A program made the position numbers and the translations under genes. A stretch of 39,885 nucleotides of DNA from Acidobacteriaceae bacterium (GTDB lineage Bacteria; Acidobacteriota; Terriglobia; Terriglobales; Acidobacteriaceae). This document shows positions 1 to 8,185 of this stretch, in pieces; within the stretch, counting starts at the first letter, position 1, and each line of letters starts with the position of its first letter. The notes beneath the pieces were generated by a model. That model saw only the letters and a program-made list of their open reading frames with translations, was not told the origin of the DNA and searched no databases. The stretch lies in the NCBI GenBank assembly GCA_003140075.1, contig PLIO01000098.1:1-39885 (forward strand). Reading direction: 5' to 3'.

Positions 1-533
1 GCGAACTTGAACTTGGTTTTGCCGATCAGATCCATGTCGGCAAAGCGGCAAACCGCCGCAATGTAAGGCGACTTGAGGTCAACCTCTTCGACGGCGGCCT
101 TCACGCCTTGCGGCATGGCGCCGGCGCGCAACTCGTCCTCAACTTTTTTCATGATGCCCGGAGTCGCCGAGCCGCCAAAATTGCCCTTGAACTTCACTCC
201 GTTCCAGTTCCAGGGATTGTGGCTGGAGGTGACCATCACTCCGCCCGCCGCGCTCTTGTTTTTCACCGCATAGGAGACCGCTGGGGTCGGCGTGTAATCG
301 TTGGCCAGCATAACCGGAATGCCGGCAGTGGCAATCACCTCCGCCGCCACCTGCGCCGCGCGTTGCGAGGCGAAACGCGTGTCATAGCCGATGAAGACTC
401 CGCGCCGCGCATCCTCGTATTTCAAAACGTAAGAGGCAATTGCCCCGGCCACCCGGCGCACGTTGTCAAATGTAAAATCGTCGGCGATGATGCCGCGCCA
501 TCCGTCGGTTCCAAACTTAATTTCTTGAGCCAT
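1..533 (-). CDS. Phosphoglucomutase/phosphomannomutase, N-terminal part (cut by window edge)
   Basis: Alpha-D-phosphohexomutase family; interconverts hexose 1- and 6-phosphates in the cytosol. About 177 residues are visible, starting MAQEIKFGTDGWRG, the usual N-terminus of the family. The catalytic phosphoserine loop TSSHNP is at residues 102-107 (S104 is the expected phosphoserine). The rest of the gene, with the metal loop and sugar-binding domains, lies beyond base 1. It is last in a minus-strand run after manA and manC. In that context a phosphomannomutase role (Man-6-P to Man-1-P, feeding ManC) is likely, but glucose or mixed specificity cannot be excluded from this fragment. The start is the ATG complementary to 531-533. 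Confidence 0.9.
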   Translation of the reverse strand, partial: MAQEIKFGTDGWRGIIADDFTFDNVRRVAGAIASYVLKYEDARRGVFIGYDTRFASQRAAQVAAEVIATAGIPVMLANDYTPTPAVSYAVKNKSAAGGVMVTSSHNPWNWNGVKFKGNFGGSATPGIMKKVEDELRAGAMPQGVKAAVEEVDLKSPYIAAVCRFADMDLIGKTKFKF

Positions 534-550
534 ATAAATTCAGTGCGCGG

Positions 551-617
551 TGATTAGTGGCCGGTAGTCAGTGGGAGTTGGTTTTACTGGCCACCGATCA
601 CTGAAAACTGGCCACTG
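551..617. repeat. Inverted degenerate heptamer repeat (AGTGGYC type)
   Basis: The gap between manC and the mutase gene contains two arms. Bases 556-573 pair with 599-616 at 15 of 18 positions, leaving a 25-nt loop. The arms are built from roughly 7-base words of the form AGTGGCC/GGTAGTC. The left arm (551-575) matches 27663-27687 at 22 of 25 bases, so this is a dispersed family and not a chance hairpin. There is no T-tract, so it is not a classical terminator. Confidence 0.75.
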
Positions 618-620
618 TTC

Positions 621-1730
621 TTACGTCAACTTGTGTAGCTTCTTCTCATCCAGATACCTCACCACTTTACCCACGTCTTGCGCCTGCTGTCGGGTCGTGA
701 TCAGCAACGCATCGTCGGTCTCAACTACCACGAGATCATTCACTCCGATGACGGCGACAAATTTCCCCGGAGCATGCACATAATTGCCGCTGGAATTCAG
801 CGCGAAAACGCCTGCGCCATGGATGAGGTTCCCCGCAGCCTGGCTGCTCTTCCCCATATGGTGCTCGTGCAGCGCGGTCCACGAACCCAGGTCGTTCCAG
901 CCGAAATCCGCAGGCAGGCAAAAGATTTTACCCGCCTGCTCACCCTTTGCCGAACGCGGCTCCAGCACGGCGTAATCGATGCTGATGTTCTCGCACTTGG
1001 GATAAAGCTTTCGGAATGTCGGGGCAAACTTGCCCGTCCCGAAAACAGCCGAGATCTCCTCAAGCAAAGAAGCAGTTCTGGGAAGGTGCTCACGTAGGGC
1101 ATTCACCAAGGTGCGAGCGCTCCACAAGAACATTCCACTATTCCAAAAATAATTCCCCGCGGCCACAAAAGCTGCGGCCTTCTCGGCGTCGGGCTTCTCG
1201 GTAAAGCGGCGCACCCGGTAAGCGCCCCCGTCGGCGATGCTTCCGGCCTCGATGTAGCCGTATCCGGTTTCCGCGCGATTCGGACGGATGCCGAGGACCA
1301 CAATGTTTTCGCCGGATGCCGCAATCTCAACTCCGCGTTCGATCGTCGCGCGGTAGCCTTTTTCATCGGCGATCACGTGATCGGAGGGAAACATTCCAAT
1401 GACCGCATCGGGATTTTCGCGCGACAGAAGAAAAGCGGCGAGACCAATGGCAGGCGCAGTATTGCGTCCCACGGGCTCCGGTAGCACCTGCGCCTTCGGC
1501 AACCTCGGAAGCTGCTTCAGGATTGCGGAACGAAGGTCTTCGTTGGTAATGATCCAGAATCGCTTCGGCGCTGCCAGCGGCAGCAGCCGTGCGACCGTTT
1601 GCTGGATCATGGTCTGCTTTCCATCGAGCGCCAGCAGTTGCTTGGCACGCTTCTTCCGGCTCAGGGGCCAGAAGCGCGTGCCCCGCCCGCCAGCCAGGAT
1701 CACAGGATAAAAGTTCGAGTTCTTAGCCAC
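621..1730 (-). CDS. manC: Mannose-1-phosphate guanylyltransferase
   Basis: Makes GDP-mannose from Man-1-P and GTP in the cytosol, supplying glycan and exopolysaccharide synthesis. The nucleotidyltransferase signature GGRGTRFWPLSR is at residues 14-25, followed by the K-rich RKKRAKQ loop and a PVGRNTAPAIGLAA segment, both typical of the family. At 369 residues it is the single-function form, without the phosphomannose isomerase fusion of longer ManC/AlgA proteins; the isomerase is encoded separately just upstream (manA). The start is GTG: an upstream ATG overlapping the manA stop is out of frame and meets a stop at once. An 18-bp gap to manA suggests co-transcription. Confidence 0.95.
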   Translation of the reverse strand: MAKNSNFYPVILAGGRGTRFWPLSRKKRAKQLLALDGKQTMIQQTVARLLPLAAPKRFWIITNEDLRSAILKQLPRLPKAQVLPEPVGRNTAPAIGLAAFLLSRENPDAVIGMFPSDHVIADEKGYRATIERGVEIAASGENIVVLGIRPNRAETGYGYIEAGSIADGGAYRVRRFTEKPDAEKAAAFVAAGNYFWNSGMFLWSARTLVNALREHLPRTASLLEEISAVFGTGKFAPTFRKLYPKCENISIDYAVLEPRSAKGEQAGKIFCLPADFGWNDLGSWTALHEHHMGKSSQAAGNLIHGAGVFALNSSGNYVHAPGKFVAVIGVNDLVVVETDDALLITTRQQAQDVGKVVRYLDEKKLHKLT

Positions 1731-1748
1731 GTTTGTTGGCTTCTTTCA

Positions 1749-2750
1749 TTACATTCGCGTTTCTGGTTCGGGCAACACAGCCCCGGGAACGCCCGATCTC
1801 AGAAACTCAATGCTCCACTGCGGGCGCACCGTAAATCTCTCCGTCGACGCCGGAATCACCACCGCATCACCCTTCGCCACGGTAACCGGTTCCGCTCCTG
1901 GAGCTTCCACCACGCCACACCCTTCCACGGCCACCAGGATCTGCGCGGAACTCTTGCCTGAACCGTCGCGCGTGCTCAGTTCCTGCGCGTCCTTCATCTC
2001 AAACATATCCACCACGAAGTAAGGCGCCGCCACAAGCGCGGCCTGCCGGTTGCTGCTGCCTTGAATCTGTGCCGGAGCCGGCCGCACCACTTTTCCAGAC
2101 GCCACCTTCGCCTTCACCGCAGCCAGTCCTTCTTTCAAGTGCAACTCACGCGGACGTCCGTAATCATACAAACGATACGTAGTATCCGACTGCTGCTGCG
2201 TCTCGACAATCACCGATCCGGGACCCAGAGTGTGTACCGTTCCTCCGGCAACATAAATCATGTCACCGGTGTACACGTTGAGCCAGTTCAGCGACTCCTC
2301 GGCGCGCTTCTCTTCGATCGCATCTTTGAATTGCCCAACCGTCACGCCCGGCTTCAATCCCAATCCGATCTGCGCCCCTCGCTTCGCATGGGCTACGTAC
2401 CAGCACTCGGTCTTACCCCACGGTTGCCCGACCTTGCGAGCCTGTTCGTCATCGGGATGAACCTGCACCGAGAGCTTCTCATGCGGAAAAAGAAATTTCA
2501 GCAGCAACGGAAAGCGCCGCGCGTCGCGGGCGGCGTCGCCCACCAACTCCCGCTGATATTTTTCACTGAGCTGTGCCAGCGTTTGTCCGGTGAGCGGCCC
2601 GTTCGCGACTTTGCAATCGTCTCCCGTGAGCCAGGCCTCGCCGATTTTCTCCCCGAACTGGCGATTGGGGTAAATCGGGGATAGATTGTGCGTGCCCCAT
2701 GGGCGCGGATCGAATTTCGGAAGCATCAAGAGCGGATATAAATTTCCCAT
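1749..2750 (-). CDS. manA: Mannose-6-phosphate isomerase, cupin type
   Basis: Zinc-dependent interconversion of fructose-6-P and mannose-6-P; first step of the GDP-mannose branch completed by ManC. The 333-residue protein is the short bacterial class. Likely zinc ligands are H98 (VQVHPDD), E115 (GKTECWYV) and H173 (AGGTVHTLGPG). The C-terminal half is a second cupin barrel ending in PEPETRM. manA, manC and the mutase run in biochemical order on one strand with short gaps, so a mannose operon is likely. It lies just beyond the terminator of the preceding aminotransferase gene, so it should have its own promoter in 2751-2765 or rely on read-through. Confidence 0.93.
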   Translation of the reverse strand: MGNLYPLLMLPKFDPRPWGTHNLSPIYPNRQFGEKIGEAWLTGDDCKVANGPLTGQTLAQLSEKYQRELVGDAARDARRFPLLLKFLFPHEKLSVQVHPDDEQARKVGQPWGKTECWYVAHAKRGAQIGLGLKPGVTVGQFKDAIEEKRAEESLNWLNVYTGDMIYVAGGTVHTLGPGSVIVETQQQSDTTYRLYDYGRPRELHLKEGLAAVKAKVASGKVVRPAPAQIQGSSNRQAALVAAPYFVVDMFEMKDAQELSTRDGSGKSSAQILVAVEGCGVVEAPGAEPVTVAKGDAVVIPASTERFTVRPQWSIEFLRSGVPGAVLPEPETRM

Positions 2751-2765
2751 GACAGACGATCTAGA

Positions 2766-2795
2766 TAGAAAAGGCCGTTCGCGAACGGACGGCCT
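2766..2795 (-). terminator. Rho-independent terminator of the coaD-aminotransferase unit
   Basis: On the minus strand a GC-rich inverted repeat (AGGCCGTCCG...CGAACGGCCT, with one small bulge) is followed directly by TTTTCT. It sits about 50 bp after the aminotransferase stop codon and before manA, so it probably separates the two transcription units. Confidence 0.75.
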
Positions 2796-2846
2796 CAGCC
2801 GAAACTATGTATCCAACTGTGAACTCAAGCGCACGAACTACTGCGA

Positions 2847-4043
2847 CTACAATGCGGCAAAGAACTTCCGCATGCGTTCCAGCCCGCGATCCAACTCCGC
2901 CTTCGAAGTCGCATAGGAGACGCGAATGTGGTCGCCGGTGCCGAATCCTTCTCCCGGCACCGTGGCCACGTGCGCTTCGCGGAGCAGCCGTCCGGCCACG
3001 TCTGACGCGGATTTCACGTTGCCGCGTCCCAAAAATGCCGAGACGTTCGGATAAGCATAAAACGCCCCCTCCGGTACTGTACAAGTCACGCCCGGAATCG
3101 AGCGCAATCCCTTCACCACGTGGTCGCGCAGTTCGATATACTCGCGCCGCATTTGCTCGACGCACTCCTGCGGTCCCTTCAGCGCAGCCACAGCCGCCTT
3201 CTGCACAATCGAAGTCGGATTCGAAGTGCTCTGACTCTGCAACTTCGACATCGCGCTCACTACCGCCGCCGGGCCCAGCGCATAACCCAGCCGCCAGCCC
3301 GTCATCGCATAAGTCTTCGAAAGCGAACCCAGCACCACGATGCGTTCTTTATATTCGCGCAGCGATCCCACGGAAAAATTCTTGCCGGTGTAATTCAAGT
3401 AGACATAACACTCGTCGGAAAGCACCCAGATTCCCTGCTCATGCGCCAGGCGCACGACTTCCGTTAAGTCTTTCGCACTCATCACCGCGCCCGAGGGATT
3501 CGATGGTGAATTCAGAATGATCACCTTGGTCCGGGGCGTAATCAGTCTCGCGACCATTTCCGCCGTAACTCGAAAACCCTGCGCCTCCTCCGAGTGCAGC
3601 AACACGCACTCCCCGCCGGCGTAGCGCACGATGTCCTTGAACGAAACCCAATAAGGCACCGGCAAAATCACTTCGTCACCATGATCCACCAGCACCTGAA
3701 TCGCATTAAACAGCGCATTCTTGCCGCCGGTCGAAGCGATGACTTCGTCGCGCCGGTAATCGGAATCGAAATCGACCGCGTGGCGATGCACAATCGCGTC
3801 GCGCAGCTCCGCAGTGCCCGGAACCGCCGTGTACTTGGTGAAGTTGCCCTGAATGGCGGCGATGGCCGCGTCCTTGATGTGCTGCGGCGTCGCGAAGTGC
3901 GGCTCGCCGGCGCCAAAATCCACGACATCGATGCCCTGCGCGCGCAGCTTATCCGCTTCCGCCACCACCGCCATCGTGGCCGAGGGCTGAATGCGGTTGA
4001 TCCTATCGGTAAGCCGGAGCGCTTCGGTGGTTGCCGTTGTCAT
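2847..4043 (-). CDS. aspB: Pyridoxal-phosphate aminotransferase, class I (aspartate aminotransferase type)
   Basis: 398-residue fold-type I aminotransferase; most likely transfers amino groups between aspartate and 2-oxoglutarate. The PLP lysine is K243 in SLSKTYAMTGWRLGY. N182 (NSPSNPSG) and D210 (LSDECYVYLNY) are the usual cofactor contacts, and the substrate-binding arginine region is near the C-terminus (DHIRVSYATS). The N-terminal motif PSATMAVVAEADKLRAQG is typical of the thermophile-type AspB subgroup, some members of which also accept prephenate or alanine, so exact specificity is inferred. Its ATG overlaps the coaD stop (ATGA), implying translational coupling. Confidence 0.92.
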   Translation of the reverse strand: MTTATTEALRLTDRINRIQPSATMAVVAEADKLRAQGIDVVDFGAGEPHFATPQHIKDAAIAAIQGNFTKYTAVPGTAELRDAIVHRHAVDFDSDYRRDEVIASTGGKNALFNAIQVLVDHGDEVILPVPYWVSFKDIVRYAGGECVLLHSEEAQGFRVTAEMVARLITPRTKVIILNSPSNPSGAVMSAKDLTEVVRLAHEQGIWVLSDECYVYLNYTGKNFSVGSLREYKERIVVLGSLSKTYAMTGWRLGYALGPAAVVSAMSKLQSQSTSNPTSIVQKAAVAALKGPQECVEQMRREYIELRDHVVKGLRSIPGVTCTVPEGAFYAYPNVSAFLGRGNVKSASDVAGRLLREAHVATVPGEGFGTGDHIRVSYATSKAELDRGLERMRKFFAAL

Positions 4044-4606
4044 GATTTCTTTTTTCTCCTCTTTTCTTTTGCAACTGCGGCACGAGCCGTAGCTTCTTGC
4101 ATCTCGTCGTGGAACTTGTAAGCCGGCTCCAGTTTCTCGCGCAACTTCTGCTCGACGATTTCCGGGACGAGCCCCTTCACGGGGCCGCCGATCTGCGCCA
4201 CTTCCCGCACCAGGCGCGAACTGACGTAGGAGTATTTGTCGGCCGGCATCATGAACACGGTCTCCAGCGTGGGCTCGAGCTTGCGATTCATCAGCGCCAT
4301 CTGCAATTCATATTCGTAATCGCTCACCGCCCGAATGCCGCGCAAGACGCAGGTCGCGTTGATCGACTTGGCGTATTCGACCATCAGTCCGTGAAAAGCT
4401 TCGATGCGCACATTCTCCAAATGTGCGGTGAGCGATTTCAGCATCTCCAACCGCTCCGCCAAGCTGAACATCGGAACCTTTTCCGAATTCCGTAGAATGC
4501 CCACCACCAATTCTTCAAATATCTTGGCCCCCCGCTCAATCAAGTCAAGGTGCCCGTTGGTAGGCGGATCGAAAGAGCCGGGATAAAGAGCGCTTACTTT
4601 GGTCAA
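4040..4606 (-). CDS. coaD: Phosphopantetheine adenylyltransferase
   Basis: Penultimate step of CoA synthesis: 4'-phosphopantetheine plus ATP to dephospho-CoA. The N-terminus TKVSALYPGSFDPPTNGHLDLIERG holds the T/HxGH nucleotidyltransferase motif (NGHL), and Y-SYVSSRLVREVAQIGG is the second family signature. I place the start at TTG (4604-4606) directly before TKVSALYPG, with AGGA a few bases upstream. The longer open frame to 4831 runs through a dispersed repeat and adds no family sequence. At 188 residues it exceeds the usual ~160 because of a charged, Ala/Lys-rich tail ending EKRRKKKS. It overlaps the aminotransferase gene by 4 bp. Confidence 0.93.
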   Translation of the reverse strand: MTKVSALYPGSFDPPTNGHLDLIERGAKIFEELVVGILRNSEKVPMFSLAERLEMLKSLTAHLENVRIEAFHGLMVEYAKSINATCVLRGIRAVSDYEYELQMALMNRKLEPTLETVFMMPADKYSYVSSRLVREVAQIGGPVKGLVPEIVEQKLREKLEPAYKFHDEMQEATARAAVAKEKRRKKKS

Positions 4607-4692
4607 TGGTCCTCGCAGGAAGCGGTGGTGCCGAATAAAAGATTCTATGCGGGCGGGAGTGGAGATGGCAATTGGAATGAACCTTAAAGAAT

Positions 4693-4722
4693 TGTCATCC
4701 CGAGCGAAGCGAGGGACCTTGG
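4693..4722 (+). repeat. GTCATCCCGAG-type palindromic repeat, left copy
   Basis: A 30-base element starting TGTCATCCCGAGCGAAGCGA and ending in GGGACCTTGG. Its exact reverse complement is at 5190-5219, and a 27/30 direct copy is at 5119-5148. The three copies enclose the GIY-YIG gene. This kind of sequence is a dispersed repeat in Acidobacteriota and several other phyla (general knowledge, not checked here). Confidence 0.85.
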
Positions 4723-4769
4723 TCTCTGTTGCAGTACGCCTGCGTTGTCGGGCCGCTGGAAGCCACGCC

Positions 4770-5099
4770 CTATGCGATCTTCGGCACAAAACGAAGCGTC
4801 CGCGGCTGATCCCACTCTCGTGACAGATCATCCCACTTAGGATTCGTAGACTCGATCAACGCGAGCCGCTTGGCGCGAGTCCAGGCTTTGATCTGCTTCT
4901 CGCGCTCAATCGCATTGCGAACGTCCTCGAAGCTCTCGAAATAGACGAGCCGGGTGATATTGTACTTCGCCGCAAAACCGGGCGTCAGCTTTAGTTTGTG
5001 CTCCCGCACCCGGCGTCGAAGGCTGTTGGTCATGCCGGTGTAAAGCCTGCGTGAAGCATTGGCTATGATGTGGACGAAGTAGCGCCTTTCTTCGCTCAT
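4770..5099 (-). CDS. GIY-YIG endonuclease domain protein (YhbQ/COG2827-like)
   Basis: A single-domain 109-residue protein. The GIY-YIG core appears as YFVHII (residues 7-12) and LYTGM (19-23), followed by the catalytic-type arginine region LRRRVREHK and the conserved EREKQIKAW helix carrying the metal-binding glutamate. The tail RAKRLALIESTNPKWDDLS is typical of the stand-alone family. Homologues nick or cut DNA, but most stand-alone members have no proven role. The gene is isolated between recA and coaD and flanked on both sides by identical palindromic repeats in opposite orientation, which suggests it moves or has been acquired with them (inference). Confidence 0.88.
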   Translation of the reverse strand: MSEERRYFVHIIANASRRLYTGMTNSLRRRVREHKLKLTPGFAAKYNITRLVYFESFEDVRNAIEREKQIKAWTRAKRLALIESTNPKWDDLSREWDQPRTLRFVPKIA

Positions 5100-5118
5100 G
5101 CCAGACCTCCAACCAACC

Positions 5119-5219
5119 TGTCATCCCGAGCAAGGGGAGGGACCTTGGTTTCTGCCCGCAGCACAAATCACAGACGGCGCAGGCAAACGCCAAGGTCCCT
5201 CGCTTCGCTCGGGATGACA
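5119..5219. repeat. Paired GTCATCCCGAG palindromic repeats (middle and right copies)
   Basis: 5119-5148 is a direct copy (27/30) and 5190-5219 an exact inverted copy of the 4693-4722 element. The two copies here face each other across 41 bp, so the transcript or single strand can fold into a ~30-bp stem. The pair lies between the recA stop and the GIY-YIG start. Confidence 0.85.
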
Positions 5220-5251
5220 CTCCTGTTAGACATCGGCTCCCGTCTCGAGTG

Positions 5252-6409
<1,158 letters not shown>

Positions 6410-6419
6410 GGAAGTGTGG

Positions 6420-6490
6420 CTCCTTAATAAGATCGCGAAACTAATCTGGCCGGATTATACATACAGAATGAAGCGAATAAAAGGCGAATC
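6420..6490 (-). promoter_or_regulatory. recA promoter, possible operator and ribosome binding site
   Basis: On the minus strand a perfect TATAAT -10 box is complementary to 6454-6459. About 14-30 bases upstream, over the expected -35 position, lies a direct repeat GCGAAT-N5-GCGAAT (6473-6478 and 6484-6489, plus-strand reading). A repeat over the -35 of recA is where a LexA-type repressor would be expected, but no standard LexA box (CTGT-N8-ACAG or GAAC-N4-GTTC) is present, so the operator role is inference. The AAGGAG ribosome binding site is at 6420-6425. Confidence 0.55.
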
Positions 6491-6533
6491 TTAATAATAA
6501 ACAGTGGAAATCGTTCCGAAATGGGCAAGAGCG

Positions 6534-6764
6534 TTACTTGGCCAGCCGCTTGTATAGCTCACGATACTTCTTGTTGGAGCGGCGATAGGCGGCCATTACC
6601 TCAGACCTTGCCATGTGCTGAGAAGGGACCACGTTGTACAGGTAATGCTGCAGCGCCAACTCCAGCACAAAGCGCTGCGACTGCTGGTTCTCCTTGGCCA
6701 CGGAGACGAGCTCTTCATAGAGCTTGGCATCGATTTCCAAAGCGATCTTGACGGTGCGCGGCAC
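6534..6764 (-). CDS. Small ribbon-helix-helix-like protein
   Basis: 76 residues. The N-terminus MPRTVKIALEIDAKLYEELVSVAKE reads as a basic beta strand followed by a helix, then FVLELALQHYLYNV as a second helix: the layout of CopG/Arc-type DNA-binding antitoxins. The C-terminal third is basic and aromatic (RRSNKKYRELYKRLAK). The start is GTG; no in-frame ATG lies upstream. No toxin partner of a known family is adjacent, so it may be an orphan regulator or antitoxin. The fold assignment rests on pattern only. Confidence 0.55.
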   Translation of the reverse strand: MPRTVKIALEIDAKLYEELVSVAKENQQSQRFVLELALQHYLYNVVPSQHMARSEVMAAYRRSNKKYRELYKRLAK

Positions 6765-6828
6765 CAGATAGTCTCATTCAAATTCTGGACGCAAGGGTAG
6801 GCATGGGTCAAGATAAAACTAGATTTTG

Positions 6829-7317
6829 CTACAAGTCGCGAGCCGGCCAAGGGTTAGGTCCTTTGGTCTTCACGCTGTTCGCAAAATCCGTGATTATTCG
6901 CAAATATCCAAGCAGGTGGAGGGGCTCATCTGAAGCCTGAAACAGCAGCCACCGCCCATCACTTTCGACAGACAACCGACATTCGCGCAATTGTTGCATG
7001 CCGTCGACAGCGCCTTCGTTTAATCGATCTTCCCCAAGGTTCTGGAAACTATCCGGCTTCCTGCCAGACATAAACCTTGGGAGTCGCCTTGAGGGTTTGG
7101 AGAGCGCAGCAAATGAGGAGTGGATCCGATAGCCCGCGCCGGTATGCGATGCCTCTTGAGAGTTACACGTGAAACTCCACACAATCGTTTCCCAGCCGTC
7201 GATGACGCCGTAAACCATCGTTCCGGGTATGGGGAAGTACTCGGCAGGCGGGTACAAGGCTTTGCCGTAAACCGCCCCGAACCCCTCCGGCGAGTTCCTA
7301 TTACCAATCGCTTGCAA
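6829..7317 (-). CDS. Hypothetical protein, 162 residues or shorter
   Basis: Not recognised. The frame reads as plausible protein (MVYGVIDGWETIVWSFTCNS, SVESDGRWLLFQASDEPLHLLGYLRIITDFA). The only full-length start is TTG at 7315-7317, overlapping the end of the 47-residue peptide gene by 17 bp; an in-frame stop lies just upstream. The ATG at MVYGV (residue 34) is the alternative. No signal peptide or membrane segment is evident. The low-complexity middle (ALSKPSRRLPRFMSGRKPD) and weak start leave open that this is a decayed gene. Confidence 0.4.
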   Translation of the reverse strand: MQAIGNRNSPEGFGAVYGKALYPPAEYFPIPGTMVYGVIDGWETIVWSFTCNSQEASHTGAGYRIHSSFAALSKPSRRLPRFMSGRKPDSFQNLGEDRLNEGAVDGMQQLRECRLSVESDGRWLLFQASDEPLHLLGYLRIITDFANSVKTKGPNPWPARDL

Positions 7318-7444
7318 CCTTCGTTAGGCCGAGTTTGAGAGCCTCGATTACAAATGCCTTATCACGCTGGTCACCAGTAGAGATCTGCGATGCAATCACG
7401 ATGAGCGCGTTTAGCATGAGGACGATTACATATATCCAACCCAT
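7301..7444 (-). CDS. 47-residue single-pass membrane peptide
   Basis: A short open frame with ATG complementary to 7442-7444 and GGAGG eight bases upstream, better than the site of its neighbour. The product begins MGWIYVIVLMLNALIVIAS, one hydrophobic helix of about 17 residues, followed by a charged soluble tail (TGDQRDKAFVIEALKLGLTK). Such a layout occurs in small membrane regulators and in type I toxins, but no family is recognised. It overlaps the start of the 162-residue frame by 17 bp. Confidence 0.5.
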   Translation of the reverse strand: MGWIYVIVLMLNALIVIASQISTGDQRDKAFVIEALKLGLTKVASDW

Positions 7445-7480
7445 CGCCATCGCCTCCTTCGAGCCTATTCGTCCGATTTT

Positions 7481-7567
7481 CTACCTCTGCAGCAAATCCA
7501 CCGGCGCCGTCACATCGTGCACGCGACAATACTTAGCCAGCGCCGGATACTTCCGCCCCACGCCCTC
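7481..7567 (-). pseudogene. Duplicated 3' end of thyX (fragment)
   Basis: Bases 7483-7567 match 8188-8272, the last ~28 codons of thyX, at 79 of 85 positions and in the same orientation. Translated, it gives KYPALAKYCRVHDVTAPVDL and then LQR and a stop (TAG here, TGA in thyX). There is no start or upstream coding sequence; similarity stops at 7567. Together with the real thyX end it forms direct repeats bracketing the brnT/brnA pair. Confidence 0.88.
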
Positions 7568-7591
7568 GAGACATCTCGCACCTCACCCAGT

Positions 7592-7846
7592 CTACTTCCG
7601 CGTCGCAATCGCATTCTCCAGTGCCAGGCGGATGAAGCGCTGATACGGCAGTCCTGCGTGAATGGCGCGCTGGCGCACAGCATCATAGAGTTCTTCGGGC
7701 AGGCGCAAATTGATTGATTTGTCCTTGCGCTTCATCTCGAAGCGCACCGTTTGTGCGCCCGAGAGGTCATATTGTGACAAGTCGGCCTTGTCGACAAAGG
7801 CCGCCGCCGCGCGGGTGCTCTTAAATGCCGGGATTTTCTTTTTCAT
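7592..7846 (-). CDS. brnA: BrnA-type antitoxin
   Basis: 84 residues. The disordered N-terminus (MKKKIPAFKSTRAAAAFVDKADLSQYD) should wrap the toxin. The C-terminal half INLRLPEELYDAVRQRAIHAGLPYQRFIRLALENAIA is a clear ribbon-helix-helix DNA-binding domain of the CopG/BrnA kind. In characterised BrnTA systems BrnA neutralises BrnT and the complex represses the operon. It overlaps the toxin gene by 26 bp, the usual toxin-first order of this family. Carried within direct repeats of the thyX 3' end. Confidence 0.85.
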   Translation of the reverse strand: MKKKIPAFKSTRAAAAFVDKADLSQYDLSGAQTVRFEMKRKDKSINLRLPEELYDAVRQRAIHAGLPYQRFIRLALENAIATRK

Positions 7847-8141
7847 AGGATTCGATCTCCTTCTTGTGCATGTAACGCGCGCTGATCGGCCTTATCAATT
7901 GCTTATCGCCCCCGTGCTTATCGCCCTTGCGCCGCAGCGTGAAGACAAGGAATACTCTCCGACCGTTGCCAGTTTGTCCCACAGCGCAAAAGCGGCGTTC
8001 ATCCTGCGAATCGGCCGCGCTGGGAAGAATGGCAAGAGGCCGGGCGAACAAGCTTTCAATCAGTGCAATGGAAAGCCCGTGCTTCTGGCACTTGGCTCTG
8101 TTACCTCGGTCCCAATCAAAGCCGTCGAATTGCAATACCAT
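7821..8141 (-). CDS. brnT: BrnT-type toxin (RNase fold)
   Basis: 106 residues. The N-terminal FDGFDWDRGNRAKCQKHGLS fits the BrnT pattern F-x-WD-xxK-xxxN-xxKHG, and the C-terminus RPISARYMHKKEIESYEKE fits the conserved (I)R.ISAR....E...Y end. Family members are ribonucleases that stall growth until bound by BrnA. The central segment is somewhat variant (LRRKGDKHGGDKQL, a small insertion before the ISAR strand), so activity is not assured. The start ATG is 44 bp from the thyX stop; a tandem 12-bp repeat just upstream may be the operator. Confidence 0.85.
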   Translation of the reverse strand: MVLQFDGFDWDRGNRAKCQKHGLSIALIESLFARPLAILPSAADSQDERRFCAVGQTGNGRRVFLVFTLRRKGDKHGGDKQLIRPISARYMHKKEIESYEKENPGI

Positions 8142-8154
8142 GATAACGGACTAG

Positions 8155-8178
8155 ATACTCAAATGTATAGGCAAATGT
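8155..8178 (-). promoter_or_regulatory. Tandem 12-bp repeat upstream of brnT (candidate operator)
   Basis: Two adjacent 12-base units (8155-8166 and 8167-8178) agree at 10 of 12 bases, with core CAAATGTAT on the plus strand. They are AT-rich and lie 14 bp before the brnT start, where BrnA-type repressors bind in known systems. The operator role is inference. Confidence 0.45.
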
Positions 8179-8185
8179 AACTACT

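Noticed and set aside
551..617. Ordinary intrinsic terminators for the heptamer hairpins
   Set aside because: Stems are imperfect with long loops and none is followed by a T-tract, unlike the true terminators at 2766 and 24997.
4607..4831. 75-residue N-terminal extension of coaD
   Set aside because: Reads through the GTCATCCCGAG repeat and into the GIY-YIG gene; the family core starts at the TTG chosen.
7020..7307. 95-codon alternative frame over the 162-residue hypothetical gene
   Set aside because: Arg/Ser/Pro-rich shadow composition; the other frame reads better as protein.
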